A DNA stretch of 64,000 nucleotides, taken from Leifsonia aquatica H1aii (GTDB taxonomy: Bacteria; Actinomycetota; Actinomycetes; Actinomycetales; Microbacteriaceae). A program made the position numbers and the translations under genes. The stretch covers positions 372,001-436,000 of the forward strand of contig NZ_AYMR01000007.1 of the NCBI RefSeq assembly GCF_000633535.1. Reading direction: 5' to 3'. Shown in pieces: positions 1 through 6,998 of the stretch. The notes beneath the pieces were generated by a model. That model ran no database searches. It saw only the letters and a program-made list of their open reading frames with translations, and had not been told where the DNA came from. Numbering within the stretch: the first letter of the stretch is position 1; every line of letters begins with the position of its first letter.

Positions 1-489
1 CTGCTGAGCCTCGAACCGGTGATCGCCGCCCTCGCCGGCTGGGCGCTCCTCGGCCAGGGCATGACCTGGATCGCGGTGGCGGCGATGGCCGTCGTGGTGG
101 CGGCGTCGATCGCGTCGACGGCGTCCGCGGCAGCGCCGACGCCCCCGGCCGCCTCGCCGTCGACCGCCTCAGTGCCGGTCGTCGCCCGTGATCGCAACGG
201 ATCCCAGGAGGTCCAGGTCGGGGCCCAGCAGGACGAGTCGTCGGGTGGCCCTGGTCATGGCGACATATCGGTCGACACCACCCGCCACGCCCCCGCCGAA
301 GCCCGTCGGGTCGACGAGGACGACCAGGTCGAACTCGAGTCCCTTGGCGAGCGCCGGAGTCAGCAGCTGGACGCGCGTCCGCCCGGCCACGGCCCGCAGG
401 CCGTCGCGGGCAGTCGCCACGGCCCGCTCCGCGGCGATGACGCCGACGACGCCCTCGGCGTTCTCGGCGAGCCAGTCCTCAACGAGTGA
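1..489 (+). CDS. EamA/RhtA-type transporter, C-terminal part (5' end missing)
   Basis: The reading frame is open from base 1, so the gene begins left of the window. The first about 30 residues contain SLEPVIAALAGWALLGQG, the typical last-helix region of EamA/RhtA-type drug/metabolite exporters, followed by a hydrophobic helix and an Ala/Thr/Pro/Ser-rich stretch. In this family the protein normally ends soon after that helix. Here the first in-frame stop is at 487-489, which would add about 110 residues that lie antisense to the end of helR and look like a shadow of its codons. The transporter end is well supported; the tail after about residue 55 is doubtful and may reflect a lost stop codon or a sequence error. 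Substrate unknown. Confidence 0.5.
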   Translation: MLSLEPVIAALAGWALLGQGMTWIAVAAMAVVVAASIASTASAAAPTPPAASPSTASVPVVARDRNGSQEVQVGAQQDESSGGPGHGDISVDTTRHAPAEARRVDEDDQVELESLGERRSQQLDARPPGHGPQAVAGSRHGPLRGDDADDALGVLGEPVLNE

Positions 490-2385
490 CCCGAGCTCCG
501 CGACCTCCCCACGACCGACCGGGACACCGCTGGACCGGATCGCGCTCGGCACCGTTGCGTCGGGCAGCACCGCGCGGATGACCGGCTCGGCGACGGCCAT
601 CACCTCGCTCGGTGTCCGGTAGTTCACACTCAGTCCGGCGACGCGTGCGTCGACAACGCCCACCCGTGCCAGGCGCTCGCGCCAGCTCTCGCTGAAGCCC
701 TGGCGTGCCTGAGCCCGGTCGCCGACGATCGTGAAACTGCGCGACGGACACCGGGACAGCAGCATGCCCCACTCGGCATCCGTCAGCTCCTGCGCCTCGT
801 CGACGACGACATGCGCGAACGGCCCGGCGAGCTCGTCGGGGGCGAGCGCCTCCGGGACGGCGTCGTCCACGAGGGTGGTCTGCACGTCCTCGCCGCGCAG
901 CATCGTGACCAGGCCCTCCCCGTCGTCGTCGGCGGCGATCAGGTCGTCGACCACAGCGGCCATCCGCTCCCGTTCGGCGGCGACGGCCGCACGACGCCGT
1001 CGGCGGCGCGCGGCGGCATCGGGGTCGCCGATCCGTCGCCGGGCGGCGTCGAGGAGCGGCAGGTCCGCGCTCGTCCAGGCCCGGGCGTCGACCCGCTGCA
1101 GGAGCGCGACCTGCTCGTCCGACAGCCACGGCGCACACCGGCGCAGGTAGCCGGGCGTCGCCCACAGATCGGCGACGACCCCGGCAGGGTCGAGCATCGG
1201 CCACGCCCGGTCGAACGCGGCGCGCAGCCCGTCGTGCGCCGCGAGGACGCGGTGCACGAGCGCGGCCGGGGCGGCGCCGTCGTGCCGGTCCACGAGGATC
1301 TCCAGCAGCGCATCCCAGACCTCCTCACGGGCGTCGTCGTGCGCGACTCCCGGTGCGGACGCGAACGCGTCGGCCCAATCCTCCGGTGTCAGCGGGATGT
1401 CGGCCCACTCGGTCTCGATCAGGAGCGGTTGCGCGGGCGGACGCTCGTAGCCCCGCACCGCCGTCTCGATCACCGCGCCCCACCGGCCGTCCGCCTTGAG
1501 GCCCGCAACGGTCGGGTCCGCCTCTGCGACGGCGTCCGCACCCTCCTCGACCAGGTCGGCGAGGGTGCAGAGCTGCACTCCCTCCTCCCCCAGCGCGGGC
1601 AGCACGTCCGAGACGAAGGCCAGGTAGGGCCGGCTGGGCCCCACGAACAGCACGCCGCCGCGCCGGTGCTCGAGCCGGGGGTCGGAGTACAGCAGGTACG
1701 CGGCCCGATGCAGGGCCACCACGGTCTTGCCGGTTCCCGGGCCGCCGTCGACGACCAGAGCGCCGCGGGAGCCCTCCCGGATGATCGCGTCCTGATCCGC
1801 CTGGAGGGTCGCCAGCACGTCCCGCATCCGCGTCGACCTGCTCGCCCCCAGACTCGCAATGAACTCGGACTGATCGTCGAGGGCGGCGGCGCCGGCGAAA
1901 CCCTCCGTGGCGAGCGCCTCGTCCCAGTAGTCCGTCACCCTCCCACCGCTCCAGCGGTAGCGTCGTCGGCTGACCAGTCCCATCGGGTCGGCGAGCGTCG
2001 CTCCGAAGAACGGCTCCGCGGCGGGCGACCGCCAATCGGTCAGCAGGCGTTCCCCGTCCGCATCGGTGAGCCCGAGCCGCCCGATGTACACCGGCTCGGG
2101 ATCGCCGGCGACGACCATGCGACCCAGGCAGAGATCGACGCCGTACCGGGCGAGCGTCCGCCGGCGTGCGGTCAACCGGTGGATCTCGAGATCCCGGTCG
2201 AGCGCCTGCTGGCCGACACCGCCCGGGGAGCGTCGCGCTGCCGTGAGACTCGCGGTGAGGTCGGCGAGCGTGGAACGCAGACTCGACGCGATGCGGTCGA
2301 ATCGGCGCTCGTCGTCCGCGATCAGGGCGGGGTCGGCTTTGGCGGCGAGTCGGAGGGGCAGATCGAAGGCGCTCGGAGCAGTCAC
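169..2385 (-). CDS. helR: HelR-type RNA polymerase recycling ATPase (UvrD/HelD-like)
   Basis: Superfamily 1 helicase-like ATPase of 738 residues. HelR proteins bind RNA polymerase, displace rifamycins and recycle stalled polymerase. Visible motifs: Walker A GGPGTGKT near residue 214, Walker B VVVDEAQEL near 530, SF1 motif IV/V region with SVNYRTP near 585, and the C-terminal motif YVAMTRATRRL. The N-terminus begins SAFDLPLRLAAKADPALIA after the start, as in actinobacterial HelR. I chose GTG at 2385; the upstream TTG at 2424 in the same frame lies inside the inverted repeat at 2410-2429, which fits the rifamycin-associated element, so it cannot easily be the start. A weak -10 (CAGAAT) lies 8 nt upstream of GTG. 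Monocistronic; convergent with the transporter end at the left edge. Confidence 0.85.
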   Translation of the reverse strand: MTAPSAFDLPLRLAAKADPALIADDERRFDRIASSLRSTLADLTASLTAARRSPGGVGQQALDRDLEIHRLTARRRTLARYGVDLCLGRMVVAGDPEPVYIGRLGLTDADGERLLTDWRSPAAEPFFGATLADPMGLVSRRRYRWSGGRVTDYWDEALATEGFAGAAALDDQSEFIASLGASRSTRMRDVLATLQADQDAIIREGSRGALVVDGGPGTGKTVVALHRAAYLLYSDPRLEHRRGGVLFVGPSRPYLAFVSDVLPALGEEGVQLCTLADLVEEGADAVAEADPTVAGLKADGRWGAVIETAVRGYERPPAQPLLIETEWADIPLTPEDWADAFASAPGVAHDDAREEVWDALLEILVDRHDGAAPAALVHRVLAAHDGLRAAFDRAWPMLDPAGVVADLWATPGYLRRCAPWLSDEQVALLQRVDARAWTSADLPLLDAARRRIGDPDAAARRRRRRAAVAAERERMAAVVDDLIAADDDGEGLVTMLRGEDVQTTLVDDAVPEALAPDELAGPFAHVVVDEAQELTDAEWGMLLSRCPSRSFTIVGDRAQARQGFSESWRERLARVGVVDARVAGLSVNYRTPSEVMAVAEPVIRAVLPDATVPSAIRSSGVPVGRGEVAELGSLVEDWLAENAEGVVGVIAAERAVATARDGLRAVAGRTRVQLLTPALAKGLEFDLVVLVDPTGFGGGVAGGVDRYVAMTRATRRLVLLGPDLDLLGSVAITGDDRH

Positions 2386-2409
2386 AGTCGTCGATTCTGC
2401 GACGCGAGG

Positions 2410-2429
2410 GGGGCCTTGCGGCAAGCCCC
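2410..2429 (-). promoter_or_regulatory. Rifamycin-associated element (RAE) candidate upstream of helR
   Basis: The plus strand reads GGGGCCTTGCGGCAAGCCCC. Its core CTTGC-G-GCAAG is a perfect dyad flanked by G and C runs, and the reverse strand closely matches the published RAE found upstream of rifamycin-induced genes in actinomycetes (consensus quoted from memory). The centre lies about 35 bp upstream of the helR GTG. This suggests rifamycin-inducible expression of helR. Confidence 0.75.
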
Positions 2430-2474
2430 CGGCCAGGCGTTACCCTGGAACTGCGGGAGGATCCCGCTTCGGCA

Positions 2475-3170
2475 TCAGCCGATGAGCGACACGGCCCGGG
2501 CGATCACAAGCGCGAGCAGCACGAACCCCGAGAACGACTCCAGCGCCATCAGCAGTTTCGCGCGATGCGACAGCGGCATGGCGTCGGTCGCGCTGAACGC
2601 CATCGAGTTCGACAGTGACGTGTAGAAGTAGTCGATGTAGTTCGGCACCCAGTCGAGACTGCGACTCGACCCGCGCGCCACCTCCTCGACGGCGTCCTGA
2701 TCCTCGTCCTGCGGGAAGCGGAAGTCGGCGAGCGGGAGTGCGTGCCGGGGCCGGGTGACCCGTGCGACAGGACCTCCGCGGTCCATGGTCCAGAAGACGA
2801 GTGCGAACGCGATCACATTCGTGAGCCAGACCTGGAGCGACGCGAGCAGGATCTCCGAGCCGTTGCCGTGCTTGTTCAGCAGCCGGATGACGGTCTCGAT
2901 GAACGCGATCTGGTTCACCACGAGGATCAGCAGGGCGAGCGCGAACTCGGCCCAGCGGGACCAGCGCGACTCGCGGCTGAGCCGGTGCGGGTTGTAGACG
3001 ACGAGCGCCGCCAGCATGAGCAGGCACACCGCGACGACCAGATACCGCTCCAGAGCGGGAACGACACTCGGCAGGAGTGCGTACGACGCGAGCGCCACGA
3101 GTGTCGCGATCACAGCCGGCCAGCGGTGCTCCGGCGCGACATCGCGCGCTCTGCTGTCGTCGTCGGTCAC
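2475..3170 (-). CDS. Membrane protein with degenerate ion-channel-like C-terminus
   Basis: 231 residues with about four hydrophobic segments: two near residues 20-60, two near 75-125, and a C-terminal pair around a re-entrant-like stretch. The end (YFYTSLSNSMAFSATD, then PLSHRAKLLMALESFSGFVLLALVIARAV) has the layout of the pore helix plus last helix of two-helix K+ channels, but the TVGYGD selectivity filter is absent. Comparable actinobacterial proteins are usually left as hypothetical or DUF1345-like; I cannot assign a substrate. The GTG start at 3170 lies 6 nt after TAGTGT (3177-3182, minus strand), fitting a leaderless mRNA. Confidence 0.7.
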   Translation of the reverse strand: MTDDDSRARDVAPEHRWPAVIATLVALASYALLPSVVPALERYLVVAVCLLMLAALVVYNPHRLSRESRWSRWAEFALALLILVVNQIAFIETVIRLLNKHGNGSEILLASLQVWLTNVIAFALVFWTMDRGGPVARVTRPRHALPLADFRFPQDEDQDAVEEVARGSSRSLDWVPNYIDYFYTSLSNSMAFSATDAMPLSHRAKLLMALESFSGFVLLALVIARAVSLIG

Positions 3171-3176
3171 GACGCG

Positions 3177-3182
3177 ACACTA
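3177..3182 (-). promoter_or_regulatory. -10 hexamer TAGTGT, leaderless promoter
   Basis: Reading the minus strand, TAGTGT is followed by 6 nt and then the GTG at 3170. This TANNNT-6-start spacing is typical of leaderless actinobacterial genes. Confidence 0.5.
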
Positions 3183-3238
3183 CGCCCGTTCCCGGTCGTG
3201 GTCGGTCACGGTCGGTCACGGCGCGGCACGCCGTTGGC

Positions 3239-3628
3239 TCACCCGCCGAGCGCGGCCACCGCCTCGATCTCGACGAGCGCGCCGGGATTGGCGGGTGCGA
3301 CGGCGAGCACGGTGACGGCCGTACGGTGGTCTCCCCAGACCGACCGGGTGGCCGCATACGCCTCCGTCGGATCGATGGAGGGGTCGAGGTGGATGGTCAG
3401 CTTCACGACGTGCTCCGGACCGGCCCCGACCGCATCGAGGACCGCGAGCACGTTGCGCAAGGCCTGCTCGGTCTGCGCGCCGAGCCCGTCGCGCAGCACT
3501 CCCTCGCCGTCGATGCCGTTCTGGCCGCCGACGTAGAGGGTGCGTCCGGCGGGGGCGATCATCCCCTGGGCGAAGGCCGGGCTGCGCACGAGCACGGGCG
3601 GGTCGACCGGGGTGGGCAGAGCGGACAT
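3239..3628 (-). CDS. RidA/YjgF/UK114-family protein
   Basis: A 129-residue single-domain Rid protein. Archetypal RidA deaminates reactive enamine/imine intermediates from PLP enzymes; many paralogues have other or unknown roles. Family landmarks are RTLYVGGQNGID near residue 29, the helix EQALRNVLAVLDAVGAG, HVVKLTIHL, and PGALVEIEAVAAL at the end. The Arg that in RidA precedes the final strand (VARLP in E. coli) is replaced by VAPAN here, so imine deaminase activity is not assured and this may be an Rid4-7 type member. ATG at 3628 is supported by GAGGAG 7 nt upstream; a longer in-frame extension up to 3862 has no family similarity. Same strand as the upstream FBP leader region is not transcribed; it stands alone. 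Confidence 0.85.
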   Translation of the reverse strand: MSALPTPVDPPVLVRSPAFAQGMIAPAGRTLYVGGQNGIDGEGVLRDGLGAQTEQALRNVLAVLDAVGAGPEHVVKLTIHLDPSIDPTEAYAATRSVWGDHRTAVTVLAVAPANPGALVEIEAVAALGG

Positions 3629-3752
3629 GGTGGGCTCCTCTCGACGGTTGGGCGCCATCCTGCCCCCTACCGCCGACACGCGCCACCCCTCGCACCACGG
3701 GCCGGTCTCCCCGTCCCCGCACCCAGCGGCGACGCATCCCGGGAACGGGGCG

Positions 3753-3758
3753 TAGACT
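3753..3758 (+). promoter_or_regulatory. -10 hexamer TAGACT before a 24-codon leader ORF
   Basis: TAGACT is followed by exactly 7 nt and the GTG at 3766. This fits a leaderless transcript beginning at the small ORF upstream of the FBP-domain gene. Confidence 0.5.
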
Positions 3759-3765
3759 GACGGGC

Positions 3766-3840
3766 GTGTCTTCCCTCCTCCCCTCTCTGCCCTCCGGGCG
3801 TCTGGAGGTCGTCGGCGCTCTTCGCGCCGGCGTGAGATAG
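3766..3840 (+). CDS. Possible 24-residue leader peptide upstream of FBP gene
   Basis: GTG at 3766 to TAG at 3838-3840 encodes a 24-residue peptide (V-S-S-L-L-P-S-L-P-S-G-R then LEVVGALRAGVR). It sits 7 nt behind a good -10 hexamer, ends 10 bp before a stem-loop of two CACCGGTG palindromes, and is 82 bp upstream of the FBP/FusB-like gene. Staphylococcal fusB is known to have a regulatory leader peptide, which makes this arrangement interesting. No conservation data are available, so translation is a guess. Confidence 0.3.
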   Translation: MSSLLPSLPSGRLEVVGALRAGVR

Positions 3841-3850
3841 TCCTGCCCCC

Positions 3851-3867
3851 CACCGGTGACACCGGTG
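3851..3867 (+). promoter_or_regulatory. Tandem CACCGGTG palindromes / stem-loop
   Basis: CACCGGTG at 3851-3858 is repeated at 3860-3867 with one base between. On RNA, CACCGG can pair with CCGGTG over a 5-nt loop. It lies between the short ORF and the FBP gene, so it is either an attenuator stem or an operator. Confidence 0.4.
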
Positions 3868-3922
3868 CGTCGTTCGGCGCACCCCCTTTCAGGACAGACT
3901 TCTCGACACGTTAGGCACATCC

Positions 3923-4411
3923 ATGCATCCCCTCACGGACGAGCGCATCCGCGCGTCCTTCGTCAACGCATCCGTCCGCGAGCGCAAAGAGCTCGCCCTC
4001 CCCGACCTCGCCGCGGTCGCCTGGAGCGACATCGACTTCCTCGGCTGGCGCGACCGCAAGCTCGCGAACGTCGGCTATGTCGTCGTCGAGATCGACGGCG
4101 AGCCGGTCGGCGTGCTGCTGCGCCGCGCCGACGGTTCCGTCCGCGCCCGCCCGCAGTGCTCGTGGTGCGAGGACGTGCACCTCCCGAACGAGGTGCTCTT
4201 CTTCATCGCCAAGCGCGCGGGTAAGGCAGGACGCGACGGGAACACCGTCGGCACCCTCGTCTGTGCGCAGTTCGAGTGCTCCGTCAACGCGCGCAAGCGC
4301 CCCGCGACCGCCTACATCGGCTTCGACGTCGAAGCGGCGCGCGAGCAGCGCATCGCCACGCTCCGCGAGCGGGTCGACGCCTTCGTGCGGCGGGTCCTCG
4401 GCGACGAGTAG
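3923..4411 (+). CDS. FBP-domain (FusB-like EF-G-binding) zinc-finger protein
   Basis: 162 residues. The C-terminal half carries a treble-clef zinc finger: CSWC near residues 79-82 and C-x4-C (CAQFEC) near 115-120, followed by RKRPATAYIGFDVEAAREQRI. This is the FBP_C domain of elongation-factor-G-binding proteins; staphylococcal FusB/FusC use it to release EF-G stalled by fusidic acid. An N-terminal helical part (DERIRASFVNASVRERKELALP) precedes it, as in actinobacterial members, whose physiological role is less clear. ATG at 3923 has no strong ribosome site; TAGGCA 5 nt upstream would allow a leaderless mRNA, an alternative to expression through the upstream leader ORF. Convergent with the amidotransferase gene. 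Confidence 0.8.
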   Translation: MHPLTDERIRASFVNASVRERKELALPDLAAVAWSDIDFLGWRDRKLANVGYVVVEIDGEPVGVLLRRADGSVRARPQCSWCEDVHLPNEVLFFIAKRAGKAGRDGNTVGTLVCAQFECSVNARKRPATAYIGFDVEAAREQRIATLRERVDAFVRRVLGDE

Positions 4412-4430
4412 ACCCGGGCTCCTCCGGGTC
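4411..4430. terminator. Hairpin between convergent genes
   Basis: GACCCGG (4411-4417) and CCGGGTC (4424-4430) form a 7-bp stem with a 6-nt loop directly after the FBP stop codon. No clear T run; probably a weak bidirectional terminator. Confidence 0.45.
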
Positions 4431-4474
4431 GCGGACGTCGCGTCCCGGGGACGACGGCGAGGGAGCCGACGCGC

Positions 4475-5317
4475 TCACTCGCCGTCGTCGAGGAACCGCT
4501 CGTGGTGGTAGCCGGCGTCGTCCAGGATCGCGACGGTCGACTCCGGCACCTCGACGAACGCGCCCGGCAGATCGATCAGCGGCTCCGACACGACCACCTT
4601 CGCGCGATCGCCGAACAGGTGCAGCTGGTCGGCCTCCGGATACATCTCGCGGAGTGCCGGGATCGCGGTCGAGTGGAAGAGCGTCCGGCTGCGGTGCGCC
4701 GTCGAGTACCGGAAGGCCCAGAGCGTCGCGCCGTCGGACAGCGCCATCGTCCCCTGCATCGGGAAGGCGATGCCCTGCGACCGTCCGACCTCCTCGATCT
4801 GCCGCACCGCGCGGCCCATCGCCCCGACGGGATCGTCCATGAGGCCGAGGGTCAGCGCCAGATGGAACAGCACCTCCGAGTCGGTGGTGCCCAGGATCTC
4901 CGGGTACAGCGACGGGTCGACGGCGAACACGAGCTCGCGCTTCATCCGGGCGAACCCGTCGATGCCGCCGTTGTGCATGAACATCCAGTTGCGGTGCCGG
5001 AACGGGTGGCAGTTCGTCCGCTGGATGGGCGGCCCGGCGGCCGCGCGCACGTGTCCGAAGAACAGCGGGCTCGCGATCGACTCGGTCAGCTCCCGCAGGT
5101 TCTCGTCGTGCCAGGCCGGCTCGATGCTGTGGAAGAGAGCCGGGACGCTGCCGGCGGTCGACCCCTCGGGGTACCAGCCGAAACCGAATCCGTCGCCGTT
5201 CACGGTCTCCGCGCCGAGCGGCGAGTCGAGCGACTGGGCGACCAGCGAGTGCTGGGCGTCCAGGACGAGCACGGAGGGTTTCAGCGGTTCCCCCGCGTAT
5301 GCGAGCCAACGGCACAT
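4475..5317 (-). CDS. Class II glutamine amidotransferase (YafJ/EgtC-like)
   Basis: 280 residues. The start MCRWLAYAG places Cys2 as the N-terminal nucleophile after Met removal; the longer frame beginning at 5326 would bury it, so 5317 is chosen. It has a ribosome site GGGAGG about 8 nt upstream. Other class II features: GFGFGWYPEG near residue 45, FFGHVRAA near 85, HNGGIDGF near 114, and TTDSEVLF near 142, the Ntn-hydrolase glutaminase core. There is no fused synthetase domain. EgtC, a relative, removes glutamate in ergothioneine synthesis, but no egt genes are nearby, so the amide acceptor or substrate is unknown. A -10 (TAGGGT at 5342-5347, minus) lies just upstream. Confidence 0.85.
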   Translation of the reverse strand: MCRWLAYAGEPLKPSVLVLDAQHSLVAQSLDSPLGAETVNGDGFGFGWYPEGSTAGSVPALFHSIEPAWHDENLRELTESIASPLFFGHVRAAAGPPIQRTNCHPFRHRNWMFMHNGGIDGFARMKRELVFAVDPSLYPEILGTTDSEVLFHLALTLGLMDDPVGAMGRAVRQIEEVGRSQGIAFPMQGTMALSDGATLWAFRYSTAHRSRTLFHSTAIPALREMYPEADQLHLFGDRAKVVVSEPLIDLPGAFVEVPESTVAILDDAGYHHERFLDDGE

Positions 5318-5393
5318 GTCGACCACCTCCCGGTCGGCTCGACCCTAGCCCCGTCCGCCGTCCGCGGGAATGCCCGGGCAGCGGGCGTGGCGG

Positions 5394-5816
5394 TCAGCCC
5401 TGAGCCGGAGTACCCGCGATGTTGACGAGCCACTGCGTGCCGAACCGGTCGACCGCCATGCCGAAGCTGTCGCCCCACGGCGCCTTCGACAGCGGCTCGA
5501 CGACGGTGCCGCCCACGATGAGCTTCTCGTAGTACCCGGTGAGCTCCGCCTCGTCGTCCCCGCTGAGCGAGACGGAGATGGTCGAGCCGTCCTTCAGCTC
5601 CATGTGGGCGGGGACATCCGCCGCCATGAGGGTGAAGCCGGCAGGCGTGGCGAGCTGGGAGTGCATGATCCACTCCGCCTCCGACGGCTCCTGGCTGACC
5701 TGGAACTCGGCGAACGTGCTGCGGGTCACCTCGCCGCCGAAGACGGACGCGTAGAAGTCCATCGCCTCCCGGGCCTGGCCGCGGAAGTTGAGATACGGGT
5801 TGAGCGTGGATGACAT
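5394..5816 (-). CDS. VOC family protein (PhnB/3-dmu-9_3-mt-like)
   Basis: 140 residues, one vicinal-oxygen-chelate module of the PhnB-like type. Recognisable parts are LNPYLNFRGQAREAMDFYASVF at the N-terminus (start and length typical), the middle HMELKDGSTISVSL, and the end APWGDSFGMAVDRFGTQWLVNI, which is the hallmark of this subfamily. The canonical metal ligands of glyoxalase I are not all present, and the function of most PhnB-like proteins is unknown. ATG at 5816 is preceded by GGAGAC. It stands between the amidotransferase and zinc-ribbon genes, all on the minus strand but with separate gaps, so it is probably its own unit. Confidence 0.85.
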   Translation of the reverse strand: MSSTLNPYLNFRGQAREAMDFYASVFGGEVTRSTFAEFQVSQEPSEAEWIMHSQLATPAGFTLMAADVPAHMELKDGSTISVSLSGDDEAELTGYYEKLIVGGTVVEPLSKAPWGDSFGMAVDRFGTQWLVNIAGTPAQG

Positions 5817-5885
5817 GGGGTCTCCTTCGTCCGAACGATTCGCCTCCAGGCTAGCCAGCGGCCCGCGGATGCACGAGTGCAGAGT

Positions 5886-6956
5886 TCAGCGCCGGTAGGC
5901 GGCGACGATCAGCTCGCCGCGGATCTCCGCCAGACGGTCGACGATCTGGTCGACGAGTCGTGCCGAGACGCCGGAGGCGACGAGGTCGAACGGCCCCAGG
6001 GGTTGCAGGCCCCCGCAGCGGATCCGCAGCACCTCCCACCCCGCGGCCCGGAGCAGGCGATCCTTGCGGCGGTCCGAGGCCTCCCGCGGGCCCACGTGCT
6101 CCAGCCCGTGGCGCCCCGTGGTGTCGTACTCGATCGCGACCCGCAGCTCGGGCAGCAGGATGTCGGGCCACACCTCCAGGTGGGCATGGAAGGGCCGCGC
6201 GACCCGCACCGCGTTGCAGCCGAGGTCGATGTCGAGCCGCTCCGACAGCCGCCGTTTCAGCTCGGGTTCGGCGGCGGAGGCCGGGGTCGGCGCGAACCTG
6301 CTGTGGAACGCGGTGCCCACCGCCACCGCTGCGGCGCCCTCCCGTGCGTGCCGGCAGACCGGGCAACGACGGCCGTCGATGATGCGCTCGATGCTCGCCC
6401 GGAACACCGGATGCCCCCGATCGCACTGCCAGGAGTGCGTCGCTGCCGAGCTGTTCTCGGCGGAGACGGCGACCCGCGAGCCGGGGGCGGCGAGCGCGAC
6501 GAGCTGCTCGCGCGTCATGCTCGTGCGATCCAACCGGCGGCAGAGCCAGCAGCGGTCGTCGTCGGGGTCGTGCTCGAGCCGACGCGGATCGCGCGCGTGG
6601 CCGCACACATGCGGCCGCGCCTCCGGGTCCGGCGCGGGCCGGACCCGACGAGGCGCCGCGGCCTCGGAGCAGAACGGGCACCAGGCCGAGCGCCGCCGGG
6701 TGCCGTTCGGTCGGGCCCGTTGCTCCGCGGGAGTCGCGATGAACCGGTGCCCGGCGTCGCACTCCCAGAGCAGGTACACGTCGGCGGCCGGGGGCACCTG
6801 CGTCAGCACGATGCCGTGGTTCAGATCGGGATGGTACTGCCGCACGAGGGTGGGATAGCGCTCCCAGTCCGGGCGGTAACGCCCGATGGCGTAGGGCACC
6901 GCGGTCCCTTTGGACCACTGGCGGCGCGCCCACCACTGCTCGACGTTCTCCGGCAC
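5886..6956 (-). CDS. Zinc-ribbon protein with C-terminal PD-(D/E)XK nuclease-like domain
   Basis: 356 residues. The first 210 residues hold repeated zinc-ribbon-like units of the type in DUF4379: LLWECDAGHRFIATP with CPFC, CWLC, WQCDRGHPVFRA with CPVC, and conserved Trp residues. The last third contains DILLPELRVAIEYD near 264-277 followed by DRRKDRLLRAAGWEVLRIR near 300, the Asp/Glu-X-Asp and Lys pattern of small restriction-like (DUF559/Vsr-like) endonucleases. Such proteins are probably DNA-binding nucleases of unknown biology, perhaps defence or mobile-element related. GTG at 6956 lies 6 nt after TAGTGT, a leaderless arrangement. No methylase or other restriction gene is adjacent. Confidence 0.7.
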   Translation of the reverse strand: MPENVEQWWARRQWSKGTAVPYAIGRYRPDWERYPTLVRQYHPDLNHGIVLTQVPPAADVYLLWECDAGHRFIATPAEQRARPNGTRRRSAWCPFCSEAAAPRRVRPAPDPEARPHVCGHARDPRRLEHDPDDDRCWLCRRLDRTSMTREQLVALAAPGSRVAVSAENSSAATHSWQCDRGHPVFRASIERIIDGRRCPVCRHAREGAAAVAVGTAFHSRFAPTPASAAEPELKRRLSERLDIDLGCNAVRVARPFHAHLEVWPDILLPELRVAIEYDTTGRHGLEHVGPREASDRRKDRLLRAAGWEVLRIRCGGLQPLGPFDLVASGVSARLVDQIVDRLAEIRGELIVAAYRR

Positions 6957-6962
6957 GCGGCC

Positions 6963-6968
6963 ACACTA
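6963..6968 (-). promoter_or_regulatory. -10 hexamer TAGTGT, leaderless promoter
   Basis: Minus-strand TAGTGT with 6 nt to the GTG at 6956 of the zinc-ribbon/nuclease gene. Confidence 0.5.
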
Positions 6969-6998
6969 TGTGGGGCCACCGTCATCCGCGTCGACCGG

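Noticed and set aside
2386-2424. TTG start of helR at 2424
   Set aside because: It lies inside the rifamycin-element dyad and adds residues not found in the family.
811-2625. Long plus-strand reading frame antisense to helR
   Set aside because: It mirrors helR codons, is Arg/Gly/Pro-rich, and has no family features; typical of high-GC shadows. The same holds for many long frames, such as 10430-13201, 24078-27878 and 37907-40687 on the minus strand.
3201-3230. Direct repeat of GGTCGGTCAC downstream of the RidA gene
   Set aside because: Two short copies only, no symmetry, no element around them.
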